Shown: piece after piece, positions 16,730 to 25,469 of the stretch
Position numbering within the stretch: position 1 is the stretch's first letter
How the letters are laid out: the number at the start of each line of letters is the position of its first letter
Assembly (NCBI RefSeq): GCF_000213555.1
Contig: NZ_GL891983.1
Location: 167,698 to 231,697 of the forward strand
Reading direction: 5' to 3'
Source of the DNA: Dysgonomonas gadei ATCC BAA-286
GTDB lineage: Bacteria > Bacteroidota > Bacteroidia > Bacteroidales > Dysgonomonadaceae
DNA: 64,000 nucleotides
Notes under the pieces: generated by a model
Databases searched by the model: none
Seen by the model: only the letters and a program-made list of their open reading frames with translations
What the model was told of the DNA's origin: nothing
Translations under genes and position numbers: made by a program

Positions 16730-17521
16730 TTGGAAAGAATATCGGTAAGGGAAATAAAAAAAGAGGAGCTCTTTGTTCTTGAAAGTATGCTGTATGAAGC
16801 AATTTATCAGGACGAAGGCTCCGCGCCTCTACCATACGATATAATCAAGAGTCCGGAAATAGACGCTTATATACACGATTTTGGTAAACTGAAAGATGAT
16901 TACTGTCTGGTAGCAGTACTCAACGACAAGATAATAGGTGCAGTATGGATACGCATTCTGGCAGGAGAAGTAAAAGGCTTTGGAAATATAGATAATGAAA
17001 CTCCTGAATTTGCAATCTCATTACTCAAAGAATACCGGAATCAGGGCTACGGCACATTATTAATGTCAAGGATGATAGAACACCTCCGCAAAGAAGGCTA
17101 TAAACAAACATCCCTGAGTGTAGATAAGAATAATTATGCTGTGAGAATGTATCAGAAACTGGGATTTGGAATTATACAGGACAGGGAACATGATTATTTG
17201 ATGGTATTGGATATCAAGAAAAAACACCAAATAATAAGTCCTGCCAGATACAATAAACAGTTGGGCATATTAATGATTGTATTCAATTCCGGTTGGCTGT
17301 ATCTTGCTGTAAGCAGATTATACTCTCAACACTTTGGTGGAATACTATACTTCTTCATGTATCCCGATTGGTTTCTTGTCCTTGAAAGTATTTGTAGTAT
17401 AATTGGTATTTTATTAGGAGTAGCTATTATATACAAAAGACTGAAATTCAGACATGGGTTACTGATAAATGCAACAATATTCTCCATTTGTATGTTTATT
17501 GGAATATATATTACATTGTAA
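16730..17521 (+). CDS. GNAT acetyltransferase fused to a C-terminal membrane domain
   Basis: Residues about 3-165 form a GNAT N-acetyltransferase with the acetyl-CoA loop motif (LLKEYRNQGYGTLLMSRM, ending Q-G-Y-G-T) and the C-terminal VRMYQKLGF segment. Residues about 175-263 add roughly three hydrophobic helices (LGILMIVFNSGWLYLAV, LESICSIIGILLGVAII, LLINATIFSICMFIGIYI), unusual for this family. The start is a TTG one base after the previous stop, preceded by a purine-rich AAGAAGAAGAG; the first in-frame ATG would cut into the fold. The substrate cannot be told. Confidence 0.78.
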   Translation: MERISVREIKKEELFVLESMLYEAIYQDEGSAPLPYDIIKSPEIDAYIHDFGKLKDDYCLVAVLNDKIIGAVWIRILAGEVKGFGNIDNETPEFAISLLKEYRNQGYGTLLMSRMIEHLRKEGYKQTSLSVDKNNYAVRMYQKLGFGIIQDREHDYLMVLDIKKKHQIISPARYNKQLGILMIVFNSGWLYLAVSRLYSQHFGGILYFFMYPDWFLVLESICSIIGILLGVAIIYKRLKFRHGLLINATIFSICMFIGIYITL

Positions 17522-17532
17522 AAAGCGCCATT

Positions 17533-18525
17533 ATGAAAAAAGATGTTCTGAAAAAAATAATCGCTAAGCCCGGAGAAAAACATAAAGTCTCCGATTACCA
17601 AACAGGCTACACTGCCGGATTAAATAAAGACGAAGCAGAAAGACTACTGACTGAAAACACGGAAAAACTGGCAAAGCTCCAGGATAAACTCTATGCTCAG
17701 GATCGCTATTCCGTCCTTGTTATTTTTCAGGCAATGGATGCCGCCGGAAAAGATGGCACAGTAAAGCACGTCATGTCGGGTATTAATCCGCAGGGATGCC
17801 AGGTATATTCTTTCAAACAACCATCGGCCGAAGAACTCGACCACGATTATCTGTGGAGAATATATAAATGTTTGCCTGAGCGTGGAAGGATAGGTATATT
17901 CAATCGTTCACACTATGAAGACGTCTTGGTTGCCAAAGTACACCCCTCGATAGTACTGAACGGGAAACTACCTAAAATCAACAAAATAGAAGATATTGAC
18001 GATAAGTTCTGGAAAAAGCGTTACAGGCAAATCAATGACCTTGAACGCCACCTGACCGAAAACGGAACCATAATACTAAAATTCTTCCTCAACGTATCAC
18101 ACGAAGAGCAAGAAAAGCGTTTTCTGGCAAGGCTTGACGATGAATCAAAAAACTGGAAATTCTCTGCATCGGATCTCAAAGAACGCGAACACTGGGACGA
18201 TTATATGAAAGCATATTCCGATATGCTTACCCATACATCTACCGAAGATGCCCCATGGTATGTAATCCCGGCCGATAACAAATGGTTTATGCGATATGCG
18301 GTAGGAGAAATTATCTGTGACAGGATCAACGATCTCAAATTACATTATCCTGTATTAACAGAGACTGCTAAACAAGAATTAGAAGCAGCAAAAAAAATTC
18401 TGGCACCCCAAAACACTGAAGCGGAAAAGCCCAAAACTTCGCCGAGAACCCCAAAGGCTGCGAAAATAAAAACAATAAAAGATAAACAAGCCGCCAAATC
18501 TGACAGAAAAATAAGAAAGTCGTAA
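17533..18525 (+). CDS. ppk2: Polyphosphate kinase 2 family protein
   Basis: PPK2 enzymes use polyphosphate to phosphorylate nucleotides. Visible are the Walker A region FQAMDAAGKDGTVKHVMSG (about residues 60-80), the lid region and the Walker B-type GRIGIFNRSHYEDVL. The 330-aa product ends with an extra Lys/Pro/Ala-rich tail of about 45 residues that could bind polyphosphate or nucleic acid. I chose the ATG at 17533 (MKKDVLKKI); the ORF upstream of it overlaps the GNAT gene. It is last in the series and ends before the terminator at 18556-18590. Confidence 0.9.
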   Translation: MKKDVLKKIIAKPGEKHKVSDYQTGYTAGLNKDEAERLLTENTEKLAKLQDKLYAQDRYSVLVIFQAMDAAGKDGTVKHVMSGINPQGCQVYSFKQPSAEELDHDYLWRIYKCLPERGRIGIFNRSHYEDVLVAKVHPSIVLNGKLPKINKIEDIDDKFWKKRYRQINDLERHLTENGTIILKFFLNVSHEEQEKRFLARLDDESKNWKFSASDLKEREHWDDYMKAYSDMLTHTSTEDAPWYVIPADNKWFMRYAVGEIICDRINDLKLHYPVLTETAKQELEAAKKILAPQNTEAEKPKTSPRTPKAAKIKTIKDKQAAKSDRKIRKS

Positions 18526-18555
18526 AGGAACAGAATATAGAATTCAGAAAATAAG

Positions 18556-18590
18556 AAAAACGCATTAAAGACCATCTTTTATGCGTTTTT
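18556..18590. terminator. Bidirectional terminator between ppk2 and corA
   Basis: An AAAAACGCAT / ATGCGTTTTT stem with a 15-base loop serves the convergent genes on both sides. Confidence 0.75.
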
Positions 18591-18615
18591 ATATTATAAA
18601 ATCATGGGTGTATAA

Positions 18616-19560
18616 TCACAGCCATTTCTTCTTCTTAAAATAAATCAGAATAACAGCCACAGCGAATATCATCAGCCCGATTGAGAATGCATACCCGAAT
18701 TCCCAGCTCAGTTCCGGCATATCGCCAAAGTTCATCCCGTATATACTGGCAATAAGCGTAGGCGGCATAAATATAACGGAAATCACGGTAAACATCTTGA
18801 TAATCTTGTTCTGCTCGATGTTAACAAACCCGAGGAAAGTATCCTGTAAATAATCCAGACGGTCGAAACTGAAACGAATATGTTCGAGCAGGGAATTTAT
18901 ATCTTTAATAAGAATGGTAATCCTGCCATGCAGTTCCTTTGGCATCAGTTCACTTTTCAACATACTGGATACAGCACGCTGTTTGTCTATAATATTCTCA
19001 CGCAGCATCATTGTCTTTTCCTGAAGGTTCTTGATCTCCATCAAAAGCTCTTCATCGGCTTCCTGAATACTGATACTATTACTGAGGGTTGTGATCTCCT
19101 GTGTCATATCCTCCACCATATCTGCGTCTATCTCTACCCGTGTCTCCAGTATGGCCACAAATACATGATAACCTGTCGGATAAGTCTTCGGATTGGCCGA
19201 TATTTTCTTTATTGTTTCATGGAAAGAAGTCAGGTCTTCGCCACGTACCGTTATCAGTATATTATTTTTTAGGATAAACGAAACAGGCTCCCGTTCAAAA
19301 TTACTCAACAGGAAGTTAGAATTCACTACCAGAGAATCCGCAGTCTCCATATAACGGGACGACATCTCGATTTCGACCATTTCTTCCTCTTCCTGTATAT
19401 AGATTTTCAGGTAGTCTTCCAGTTCGTTCTCTATTTCTTCATCTACATTGTTCAGGTCGATCCAAAGGAAGTTTTTAATGGGTGTAGTCTTCAGGAATTC
19501 AATGCTACGGCTCATTCTTATAGCATTGTCTTTATGGTAAAATAATTTTACTTCCGACAT
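18616..19560 (-). CDS. corA: CorA family magnesium/divalent cation channel
   Basis: CorA is a homopentameric inner-membrane Mg2+ channel. The 314-aa product has the long cytoplasmic N-terminal domain (1-245), a long stalk helix (about 190-250), then two C-terminal membrane helices separated by the signature YGMNFGDMPE, and the basic tail FKKKKWL. The length is normal. It lies 28 bases downstream of rsmA on the same strand, so read-through from rsmA is likely. Confidence 0.93.
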   Translation of the reverse strand: MSEVKLFYHKDNAIRMSRSIEFLKTTPIKNFLWIDLNNVDEEIENELEDYLKIYIQEEEEMVEIEMSSRYMETADSLVVNSNFLLSNFEREPVSFILKNNILITVRGEDLTSFHETIKKISANPKTYPTGYHVFVAILETRVEIDADMVEDMTQEITTLSNSISIQEADEELLMEIKNLQEKTMMLRENIIDKQRAVSSMLKSELMPKELHGRITILIKDINSLLEHIRFSFDRLDYLQDTFLGFVNIEQNKIIKMFTVISVIFMPPTLIASIYGMNFGDMPELSWEFGYAFSIGLMIFAVAVILIYFKKKKWL

Positions 19561-19588
19561 GAGCGCTTTCTTTTAAAGGGTGTGTACT

Positions 19589-20389
19589 CTATTTCCTCTC
19601 GTCTTGTCTCCCGGGCAGAAAAGCGGCAACAATATTTGTCAGCTTTTCGAAATCTGCAACCGAGAGCCTTTCGGGTCGCTCATTGAAAATCGGATCTGTA
19701 TAAGCATCACAATCTTTTCCGAGCAATGGCTTCATTGAGTTCCTCAATGTTTTACGACGTTGATTAAATCCTGTTTTCACAACTGTTTTGAATAATTTTT
19801 CATCACAGTCCAAACTCTGGCGTTTATTCCTGACAAGTTTTACCACCGCCGACTTCACCTTCGGAGGAGGGTCGAACACCTTCTCACTGACCGTGAAAAG
19901 ATATTCAATATCGTACCATGCCTGAAGCAGTACACTTAATATACCGTATGTCTTCCCGCCGGGTTTGGCGGCAATACGTTCGGCGACTTCTTTCTGAAGC
20001 ATTCCCGAACAACATGGTATATGGTTTTTATAATCGAGTACTTTAAAAAATATCTGGGAAGAAATGTTATATGGATAGTTACCAATTACACAAAACTGGT
20101 TATCGTATATTTTTAACAAGTCCAGTTTAAGAAAATCATCTTCAATAATATGTCCCTGTAAGGCCGGATAGTGCTCGTTAAGGTATGGGACCGAATCGCG
20201 ATCCAGTTCCACTACAGTAAGCTCCCTTTTCTTTTCTATCAGAAATTGGGTAAGCACTCCCATTCCCGGACCCACTTCGATAACAGGCACATCAGGAAAA
20301 TCGTCCAATGTATCTGCAATACGACGGGCGATATCCAAATCCTTCAAAAAGTGCTGTCCTAAGAATTTCTTTGCTTTAACTACTGCCAT
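19589..20389 (-). CDS. rsmA: 16S rRNA dimethyladenosine transferase
   Basis: RsmA (KsgA) dimethylates two adjacent adenines near the 3' end of 16S rRNA, a late step in 30S assembly. The 266-aa product shows the conserved start KAKKFLGQHFLKD, SAM motif I VIEVGPGMGVLT, the acidic motif VVELDRD, catalytic GNYPYNISSQIFF and the C-terminal FNQRRKTLRNS segment. I used the ATG at 20389; a TTG three codons earlier is also open. A TACCTTTG promoter element lies at 20420-20427. corA follows. Confidence 0.95.
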   Translation of the reverse strand: MAVVKAKKFLGQHFLKDLDIARRIADTLDDFPDVPVIEVGPGMGVLTQFLIEKKRELTVVELDRDSVPYLNEHYPALQGHIIEDDFLKLDLLKIYDNQFCVIGNYPYNISSQIFFKVLDYKNHIPCCSGMLQKEVAERIAAKPGGKTYGILSVLLQAWYDIEYLFTVSEKVFDPPPKVKSAVVKLVRNKRQSLDCDEKLFKTVVKTGFNQRRKTLRNSMKPLLGKDCDAYTDPIFNERPERLSVADFEKLTNIVAAFLPGRQDERK

Positions 20390-20419
20390 GCTTAACAATT
20401 ATGATTATCTTTGCAGGCG

Positions 20420-20427
20420 CAAAGGTA
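20420..20427 (-). promoter_or_regulatory. -7 element for rsmA-corA
   Basis: TACCTTTG on the minus strand fits TAnnTTTG, 30 bases before the rsmA ATG. The -33 element is weak. Confidence 0.45.
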
Positions 20428-20532
20428 GTGTTTTATTACTAAAAATTTGCTTATAAGTAAAAGAAGGTGTCTTTTGCAACATTATTTTAATTATAACTTA
20501 CTATTGTTGTTTTAGATATGAAAGTAATAGAT

Positions 20533-20545
20533 AGGTCTGCGACCT
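20533..20545. repeat. Palindrome copy 2 (AGGTCTGCGACCT)
   Basis: A 13-bp dyad 43 bases before the flippase-like gene at 20589. About 30 bases to its left resemble the left flank of copy 4 (TATTGTT, then AAAGTAATA and ATAGGTCTG), so the repeated unit here is longer than the palindrome. Confidence 0.55.
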
Positions 20546-20588
20546 TATTTCTACTATTGTATAAAGATAATACAATTTTACAATACGA

Positions 20589-21602
20589 ATGGAAGAATCG
20601 ACAGAAGTAACGACCCCTAAGAAAAAATCATTACTCAATACTTTCGTAAAGATAGTACTGCCTTTACTGCTGGGCATTGCCATCGTTTATTACCTTATCA
20701 GTAAAATAGACCCTGCCGAATTGTGGATTGTCCTCAAAAATGCCAATTGGCTAATTCTTCTGTCCTCTCTTATATTTGGTTTATCAGGTAATATAATAAG
20801 AGGCTACCGCTGGGAATTATTTATTCAGCCACTTGGATATACACCCAAATTATCAACCCTTATATACGCTATTCTCGGAGGATATGCCGTAAACTTCGCT
20901 ATACCCAGAGCCGGGGAAATCTGGAAATGCGGTATGGTGGCTAAAGAAGAGAAGATTCCGTTCACTAAGCTATTCGGAACCATGATACTCGACCGTATAT
21001 TCGATATGATAACAGTTATTGTCATTTGCCTTGCTGCATTCCTGATAAACATGCAGTTTTTTATCACTCAACTGGAACAAAGCAAATCGACTCTCGACAT
21101 CATTCTGATGATTATAAAATCGCCTGTTCTATATATAGCACTTGTTGCGGCGGTTATAACAACATATATAGTATTCAAGTTCTTCAAAGAAAATATAATT
21201 GTTAAGAAGGTTAAAAGTTTTCTTTCCAACATGGCCAATGATATGAAAACGATCTGGCAGATGAAGACCAAAGGACGTCTGCTCATATGCTCTATTGCCA
21301 TCTGGACCTCTTATTTCTTCTACTTTTATATTACGTTTTACGCCTTTGACTTTACTGCAAGCCTGGGTGTCACAGCCGGACTGATAACATTCGCTTTGAG
21401 CAGCCTCAGCATGATCATACCGTCTAATGGAGGATTGGGTCCATGGCAGATAGCGGTTGTTGCAGGTCTGATGCTATATGGAGTCAGCGAATTAAATGCC
21501 ACCGCCTTCGCCACCGGCGTATTTGCCCTGCAATCCATTATATGGGTAATCCTATGCGGATTATTCGGAATAGCCGCTTTGGCTTTGAAGAAACAGAAAT
21601 AG
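20589..21602 (+). CDS. Lysylphosphatidylglycerol synthase TM-region (UPF0104/YbhN-like) protein
   Basis: An integral membrane protein of 337 aa with about eight hydrophobic helices. The motif NIIRGYRWELFIQPLG and then YAVNFAIPRAGEIWKCGMV (about 88-106) is the signature of the LPG_synthase_TM / AglD-like family, which includes flippase domains and uncharacterised lipid- or glycan-handling proteins. There is no C-terminal transferase domain, so it is not a full MprF. The SMIIPSNGGLGPWQ segment (about 277) is also typical. It is followed after 25 bases by another membrane protein on the same strand. Confidence 0.85.
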   Translation: MEESTEVTTPKKKSLLNTFVKIVLPLLLGIAIVYYLISKIDPAELWIVLKNANWLILLSSLIFGLSGNIIRGYRWELFIQPLGYTPKLSTLIYAILGGYAVNFAIPRAGEIWKCGMVAKEEKIPFTKLFGTMILDRIFDMITVIVICLAAFLINMQFFITQLEQSKSTLDIILMIIKSPVLYIALVAAVITTYIVFKFFKENIIVKKVKSFLSNMANDMKTIWQMKTKGRLLICSIAIWTSYFFYFYITFYAFDFTASLGVTAGLITFALSSLSMIIPSNGGLGPWQIAVVAGLMLYGVSELNATAFATGVFALQSIIWVILCGLFGIAALALKKQK

Positions 21603-21627
21603 AATATAATTAAAAAACAGAAAACCT

Positions 21628-23442
21628 ATGCTTGCCATTCTTCTTTGCTGGTTGTGTATTTCAGTAACATTTCTATCTTTAGGTGATTTTTTTATTCTCG
21701 TCTACAACAAAATCTGCAATAAAAACGAAAAATATTCGATTACCGATACACTCTTTTTAGGAATGGCTTTTATAACCATCCCCCTATCCGTATCTTCTTT
21801 CTGGCTTCCTGCAAACCATTACATCCTGCTTTCTTTATTCATCTTCAGTATTTTGTATTGGGGGATAAGACATAAACATTTTATGTATTGTATAAGAAGA
21901 ATAAGGAAGCACATCAGCAGTCTTTTCATATACCAATCAGTGGTTATAGTATTAGCAATGCTCTCCATAGCATTTTTTGCTGTTTGGCTGGGCGAACAGT
22001 GGATGTCTTATGATACATTCTACTATCATCAGGCGGCAATCAGGTGGAATGAAGAATACGCCATAGTTCCGGGTTTGGGAAATGTGGAAGAACGTTTCGG
22101 CTTTAATTCCAACTATATGCTGATCTCTGCAGTCTATACCCTTCGTTTTATTTTCGGAGAACCTATATACGGCTTTCAATCATTTATGTGCGCGGCGGTT
22201 ATGGCATGGATACTGATAGAGACATTCAAATCCGGCTTTGAAATAAAAAGGGTTATTATTTTACTTTTATATACAGCATTTATCCTTATCGACAGGCACA
22301 CTCTAAGTGTTACTTCTACAGACATAATACCCAACCTGACCATTATCTATCTGGCTATAAAGACGGTATTATATCCTCATTTAGTAAAAAGAAAACTGTT
22401 ATTTTACGCTGCAGTCCCTGTCGCACTCATTACATTCAAACTATCGGGCGCACTGATCGCATTATCCACCATCATTATATTTTTCGCCCTTTTAAAGCAT
22501 AAAAATTACAGGACTGCGACCTTTGTATTTTCAATTGCCTTTATTATTATGGGATTATGGCTTACAAGGAATGTTATCATCTCAGGCTACCTTGTCCATC
22601 CGTTATATCAGATCGATCTGTTCTCATTTGACTGGAAAGTTCCGGCCGATATACTTATAAAGGAAACGAATCATATTTCAGGCCATGCCCGAAACGATTA
22701 TATGAATCAGATTGTTGAAGATTTTTCAGCTTTCAGAACGTGGAAAGAATACTCCTGGCATATACCCTTATTTGCACTCAGCCTGGCATCCATAATATTT
22801 ATCTCTTCTAAAATTATAAAAAAACGTAAGGAATTAAATCCTGTCTATATTTACATGTCGTGCATATTAGCTGTCAATATCATTTATTGGCTATTAACCG
22901 CACCTTCGATCCGCTTTGGATACGGATATGTATTCTCCCTGTTTTTTCTGGCTGTAATACTTTTATTCTTTCAAAAGAAACAGGACAATACAAAATTAAA
23001 TACTTTGCTGTTGGCTGTTGAATCTAAAAGCGGAAAAAGATACACGTCTTTCAATCTATGCAAATATGTATCCATCTTTTTGTTCGGGTTCATATTTATA
23101 CATTCCTATAAACATGTATCTGATTACAGACCATTCTTGCGCAAATATTGCGATTATAGTAAATCTCAATCCAACATGAGAGTATTTTATGCTCCATATT
23201 CGACTAATCATCAAATCACAGAAACAAGTAAGAGAATGAATATAAGCGGCATACCATTCGAGCCATACAAAATAAACAATAATATAACTATATATATTGC
23301 GACCGAAGAAAGAGGATTTATATACGATATAGTACCTGCAACAAGTAATGTGGAACGAGGCGCCCAAAACTATCACAACCTTGAAGCCCGAGGTACTTCC
23401 ATACAAGACGGATTCAGATCGAAAGCAAGAAAAACAGAATAA
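21628..23442 (+). CDS. Polytopic membrane protein, GT-C-like (LIC_10190 type)
   Basis: 604 aa with roughly 11-13 hydrophobic segments. After three helices an exported loop contains YDTFYYHQAAIRWNEEYAIV followed by GLGNVEERFGFNS (about 130-160), resembling the Asp-containing first luminal loop of GT-C glycosyltransferases. The C-terminal region (about 500-604) is soluble. It matches my memory of the LIC_10190 family of uncharacterised membrane proteins; a lipid-linked sugar transfer role is inference. It lies 25 bases after the flippase-like gene, so the two may work on the same envelope glycan. Confidence 0.65.
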   Translation: MLAILLCWLCISVTFLSLGDFFILVYNKICNKNEKYSITDTLFLGMAFITIPLSVSSFWLPANHYILLSLFIFSILYWGIRHKHFMYCIRRIRKHISSLFIYQSVVIVLAMLSIAFFAVWLGEQWMSYDTFYYHQAAIRWNEEYAIVPGLGNVEERFGFNSNYMLISAVYTLRFIFGEPIYGFQSFMCAAVMAWILIETFKSGFEIKRVIILLLYTAFILIDRHTLSVTSTDIIPNLTIIYLAIKTVLYPHLVKRKLLFYAAVPVALITFKLSGALIALSTIIIFFALLKHKNYRTATFVFSIAFIIMGLWLTRNVIISGYLVHPLYQIDLFSFDWKVPADILIKETNHISGHARNDYMNQIVEDFSAFRTWKEYSWHIPLFALSLASIIFISSKIIKKRKELNPVYIYMSCILAVNIIYWLLTAPSIRFGYGYVFSLFFLAVILLFFQKKQDNTKLNTLLLAVESKSGKRYTSFNLCKYVSIFLFGFIFIHSYKHVSDYRPFLRKYCDYSKSQSNMRVFYAPYSTNHQITETSKRMNISGIPFEPYKINNNITIYIATEERGFIYDIVPATSNVERGAQNYHNLEARGTSIQDGFRSKARKTE

Positions 23443-23496
23443 CTGTTATTACGTCAATCAATCTTTAGTAGCCAGGTGTTACTTTATTTGTACAAT

Positions 23497-23770
23497 TTTA
23501 TCTATATAACTAGAGCCGGGAGCCTTTGGTTGTCAGCTTGTAGTTCTTTGAAGTATTGATTGTCAAATTTGAGAATTAGCATATTAGCAAATGAATGAAA
23601 AGGTGTTACCTTTGTTACCTTTTCAAAGTAGTAAGTTTTAAGTAATGAGTAATAAGTACTAAGTTGAAAGTTATATGAGATACGAGTAGACAAGGTACAA
23701 GTAGAAGAGTTGTTCACTGATGACTGTTTACTGTTAACTGATATATCTGTTACCTTTTTTACCTTTTTTA
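23497..23770 (+). repeat. Modular intergenic repeat, copy B (most complete)
   Basis: This fills most of the 503-base gap 23443-23945, which has no gene. Module order: TTTATCTATATAA with TAGAGCC; GTTCTTTGAAGTATTGATTG; TTAGCATATTAGCAAATGAA; TTACCTTTGTTACCTTTTC; AGTAGTAAGTTTTAAGTAAT then GAGTAATAAGTACTAAG; GAGATACGAGTAGACAAG; a TTAACTG-type module; and a closing TGTTACCTTTTTTACC. The stretch from TTACCTTTG to GTAGACAAG is almost identical to copy E at 57902-58138 in the opposite orientation. Confidence 0.8.
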
Positions 23771-23906
23771 TAATGACGGACAATATTATAATCCCAGCAG
23801 ATCGCATTATATATAATAAGAGGAACGACAAAACAGATTGTAAGTAATGCATCCGGAAATAATCTAAAAATATCTGTTATGCTGATTATCCGCACTGATA
23901 TTTTCC

Positions 23907-23914
23907 TATCTTTG
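23907..23914 (+). promoter_or_regulatory. -7 element for pepD
   Basis: TATCTTTG fits TAnnTTTG, 31 bases before the pepD ATG. It lies outside repeat copy B. Confidence 0.5.
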
Positions 23915-23945
23915 TTACTATTCGTAAATTTTAAAACATAATCGT

Positions 23946-25400
23946 ATGTCGAAAGAAATACTTAAACTAAAACCGCAACAATTGTGGAAGCACTTCTACG
24001 ATTTGACTCAAATCCCCCGCCCTACAGGGCAGATGAAAGAGGTTACTAAATTTGTCATCGACTTTGGTAAATCGCTCGGGCTGGATGTTAAGCAAGACAA
24101 GACAGGTAATATATTGATTACCAAACCTGCAACAAAAGGTATGGAAAAAGCCCCTGTGGTAATCCTCCAATCCCATCTGGACATGGTTCCTCAGAAAAAT
24201 TCTGATGTAAAACATGATTTCACTAAAGACCCTATAGAAACTGTAATAGACGGAAACAAAGTAAAAGCCAAGTCAACCACTTTAGGTTCTGACAACGGTA
24301 TAGGGGCGGCTGCTATGATGGCTGTACTGGAAGACAAAAAACTAAAGCATGGAAAAATCGAGGCTTTATTTACTGTCGACGAAGAAGTAGGCATGGTAGG
24401 TGCTATAGGTTTGAAGAAAGGGTTTCTTTCAGGTAGCATCTTACTAAACCTAGACACAGAAGAAATAGGAGAACTGTGTGTTGGTTGTGCCGGAGGTGCA
24501 GATGTGAATGCAGACTGGGAATTCAAAGATGCAAAAGTACCGAAAGGTGATATAGCCTATAAAATCACATTAAAAGGACTCAGAGGAGGTCACTCAGGCA
24601 CAGAAATACATCTGGGCAGAGCCAACGCCAACAAACTTATGTTCTACTTCCTGAAAGAAGCCGTGAGCAGTTATGAAGTACGTCTTTCGGCAATTGACGG
24701 AGGTTCGTTGCGTAATGCGATCCCTCGCGAAGCCGTTGCCATAGTGACACTTCCCGAAGAGGACGAAAAAGACTTCCTGAAGCTTGTGAAATCGTATGAA
24801 AAGATATTCAAGGAAGAGTACAAGGCCGTAGAGCAAAACTTATCCTTCAAAGCAGCCAAAGCAGACTTACCCAAGACGCTCATACCTGAAGAAATACAGG
24901 ATAGCTTGATTAATGCTGTAGTCGGTTGTCAAAATGGTGTAATCAGTATGCTTACCGATTTTGAAGGCATCGTGGAAACGTCTACCAATCTTGCATCCAT
25001 CAAATCCGGACCGGGACATATTGCAGCAAAGATGCTAGCCCGCAGTTCTTCGGAAACCCGCAAAGATGAGATTTGCTCAAGCCTGGAAAGCGTATTTGCT
25101 CTTGCAGGTGCGAAAGTTTCCATCGAAAACGGTTATCCGGGATGGCAGCCTAATGCTCAATCGGACACACTGAATATGATGGCTAAACTATACGAAACCA
25201 TGTATAAGGATAAAGCGCACGTAGTGGTTGTACACGCCGGACTGGAATGTGGTATCATCCTGGGTAGCACTCCGGGACTGGACATCGTATCCTTTGGGCC
25301 TACAATTCTGAACGCCCACTCTCCTGACGAGTTTGTAGAAATAGATACAGTGTCTAAATTCTACGATTATCTGGTAAAAACACTGGAGAATATTAAATAG
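23946..25400 (+). CDS. pepD: Aminoacyl-histidine dipeptidase (M20 family)
   Basis: A cytosolic di-zinc dipeptidase (carnosinase-like, cleaving Xaa-His). The metal-site motifs are in order: LQSHLDMVPQK (about 75-85), GSDNGIGAAAM (about 115-125), the catalytic pair in VDEEVGMVGA (about 145-155), LNLDTEEIGE, and the C-terminal VVVHAGLECGI with LNAHSPDE. The dimerisation domain contains GLRGGHSG. The 484-aa length is standard. It ends at a strong terminator at 25414-25449 and stands alone. Confidence 0.95.
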   Translation: MSKEILKLKPQQLWKHFYDLTQIPRPTGQMKEVTKFVIDFGKSLGLDVKQDKTGNILITKPATKGMEKAPVVILQSHLDMVPQKNSDVKHDFTKDPIETVIDGNKVKAKSTTLGSDNGIGAAAMMAVLEDKKLKHGKIEALFTVDEEVGMVGAIGLKKGFLSGSILLNLDTEEIGELCVGCAGGADVNADWEFKDAKVPKGDIAYKITLKGLRGGHSGTEIHLGRANANKLMFYFLKEAVSSYEVRLSAIDGGSLRNAIPREAVAIVTLPEEDEKDFLKLVKSYEKIFKEEYKAVEQNLSFKAAKADLPKTLIPEEIQDSLINAVVGCQNGVISMLTDFEGIVETSTNLASIKSGPGHIAAKMLARSSSETRKDEICSSLESVFALAGAKVSIENGYPGWQPNAQSDTLNMMAKLYETMYKDKAHVVVVHAGLECGIILGSTPGLDIVSFGPTILNAHSPDEFVEIDTVSKFYDYLVKTLENIK

Positions 25401-25413
25401 AATAATCATATAT

Positions 25414-25449
25414 AAAAAAAGGCGAATATCTACAGATTTCGCCTTTTTA
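25414..25449. terminator. Bidirectional terminator after pepD
   Basis: An AAAAAAAGGCGAA / TTCGCCTTTTT stem with an 11-base loop. It serves pepD and the convergent minus-strand gene at 25470-26546. Confidence 0.85.
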
Positions 25450-25469
25450 TACTCTTGCCGACCCGGGCT

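Noticed and set aside
23570..23770. CRISPR-like array in the repeat-rich gaps
   Set aside because: Units are short, degenerate and contiguous, without uniform repeats and unique spacers, and no cas genes occur.
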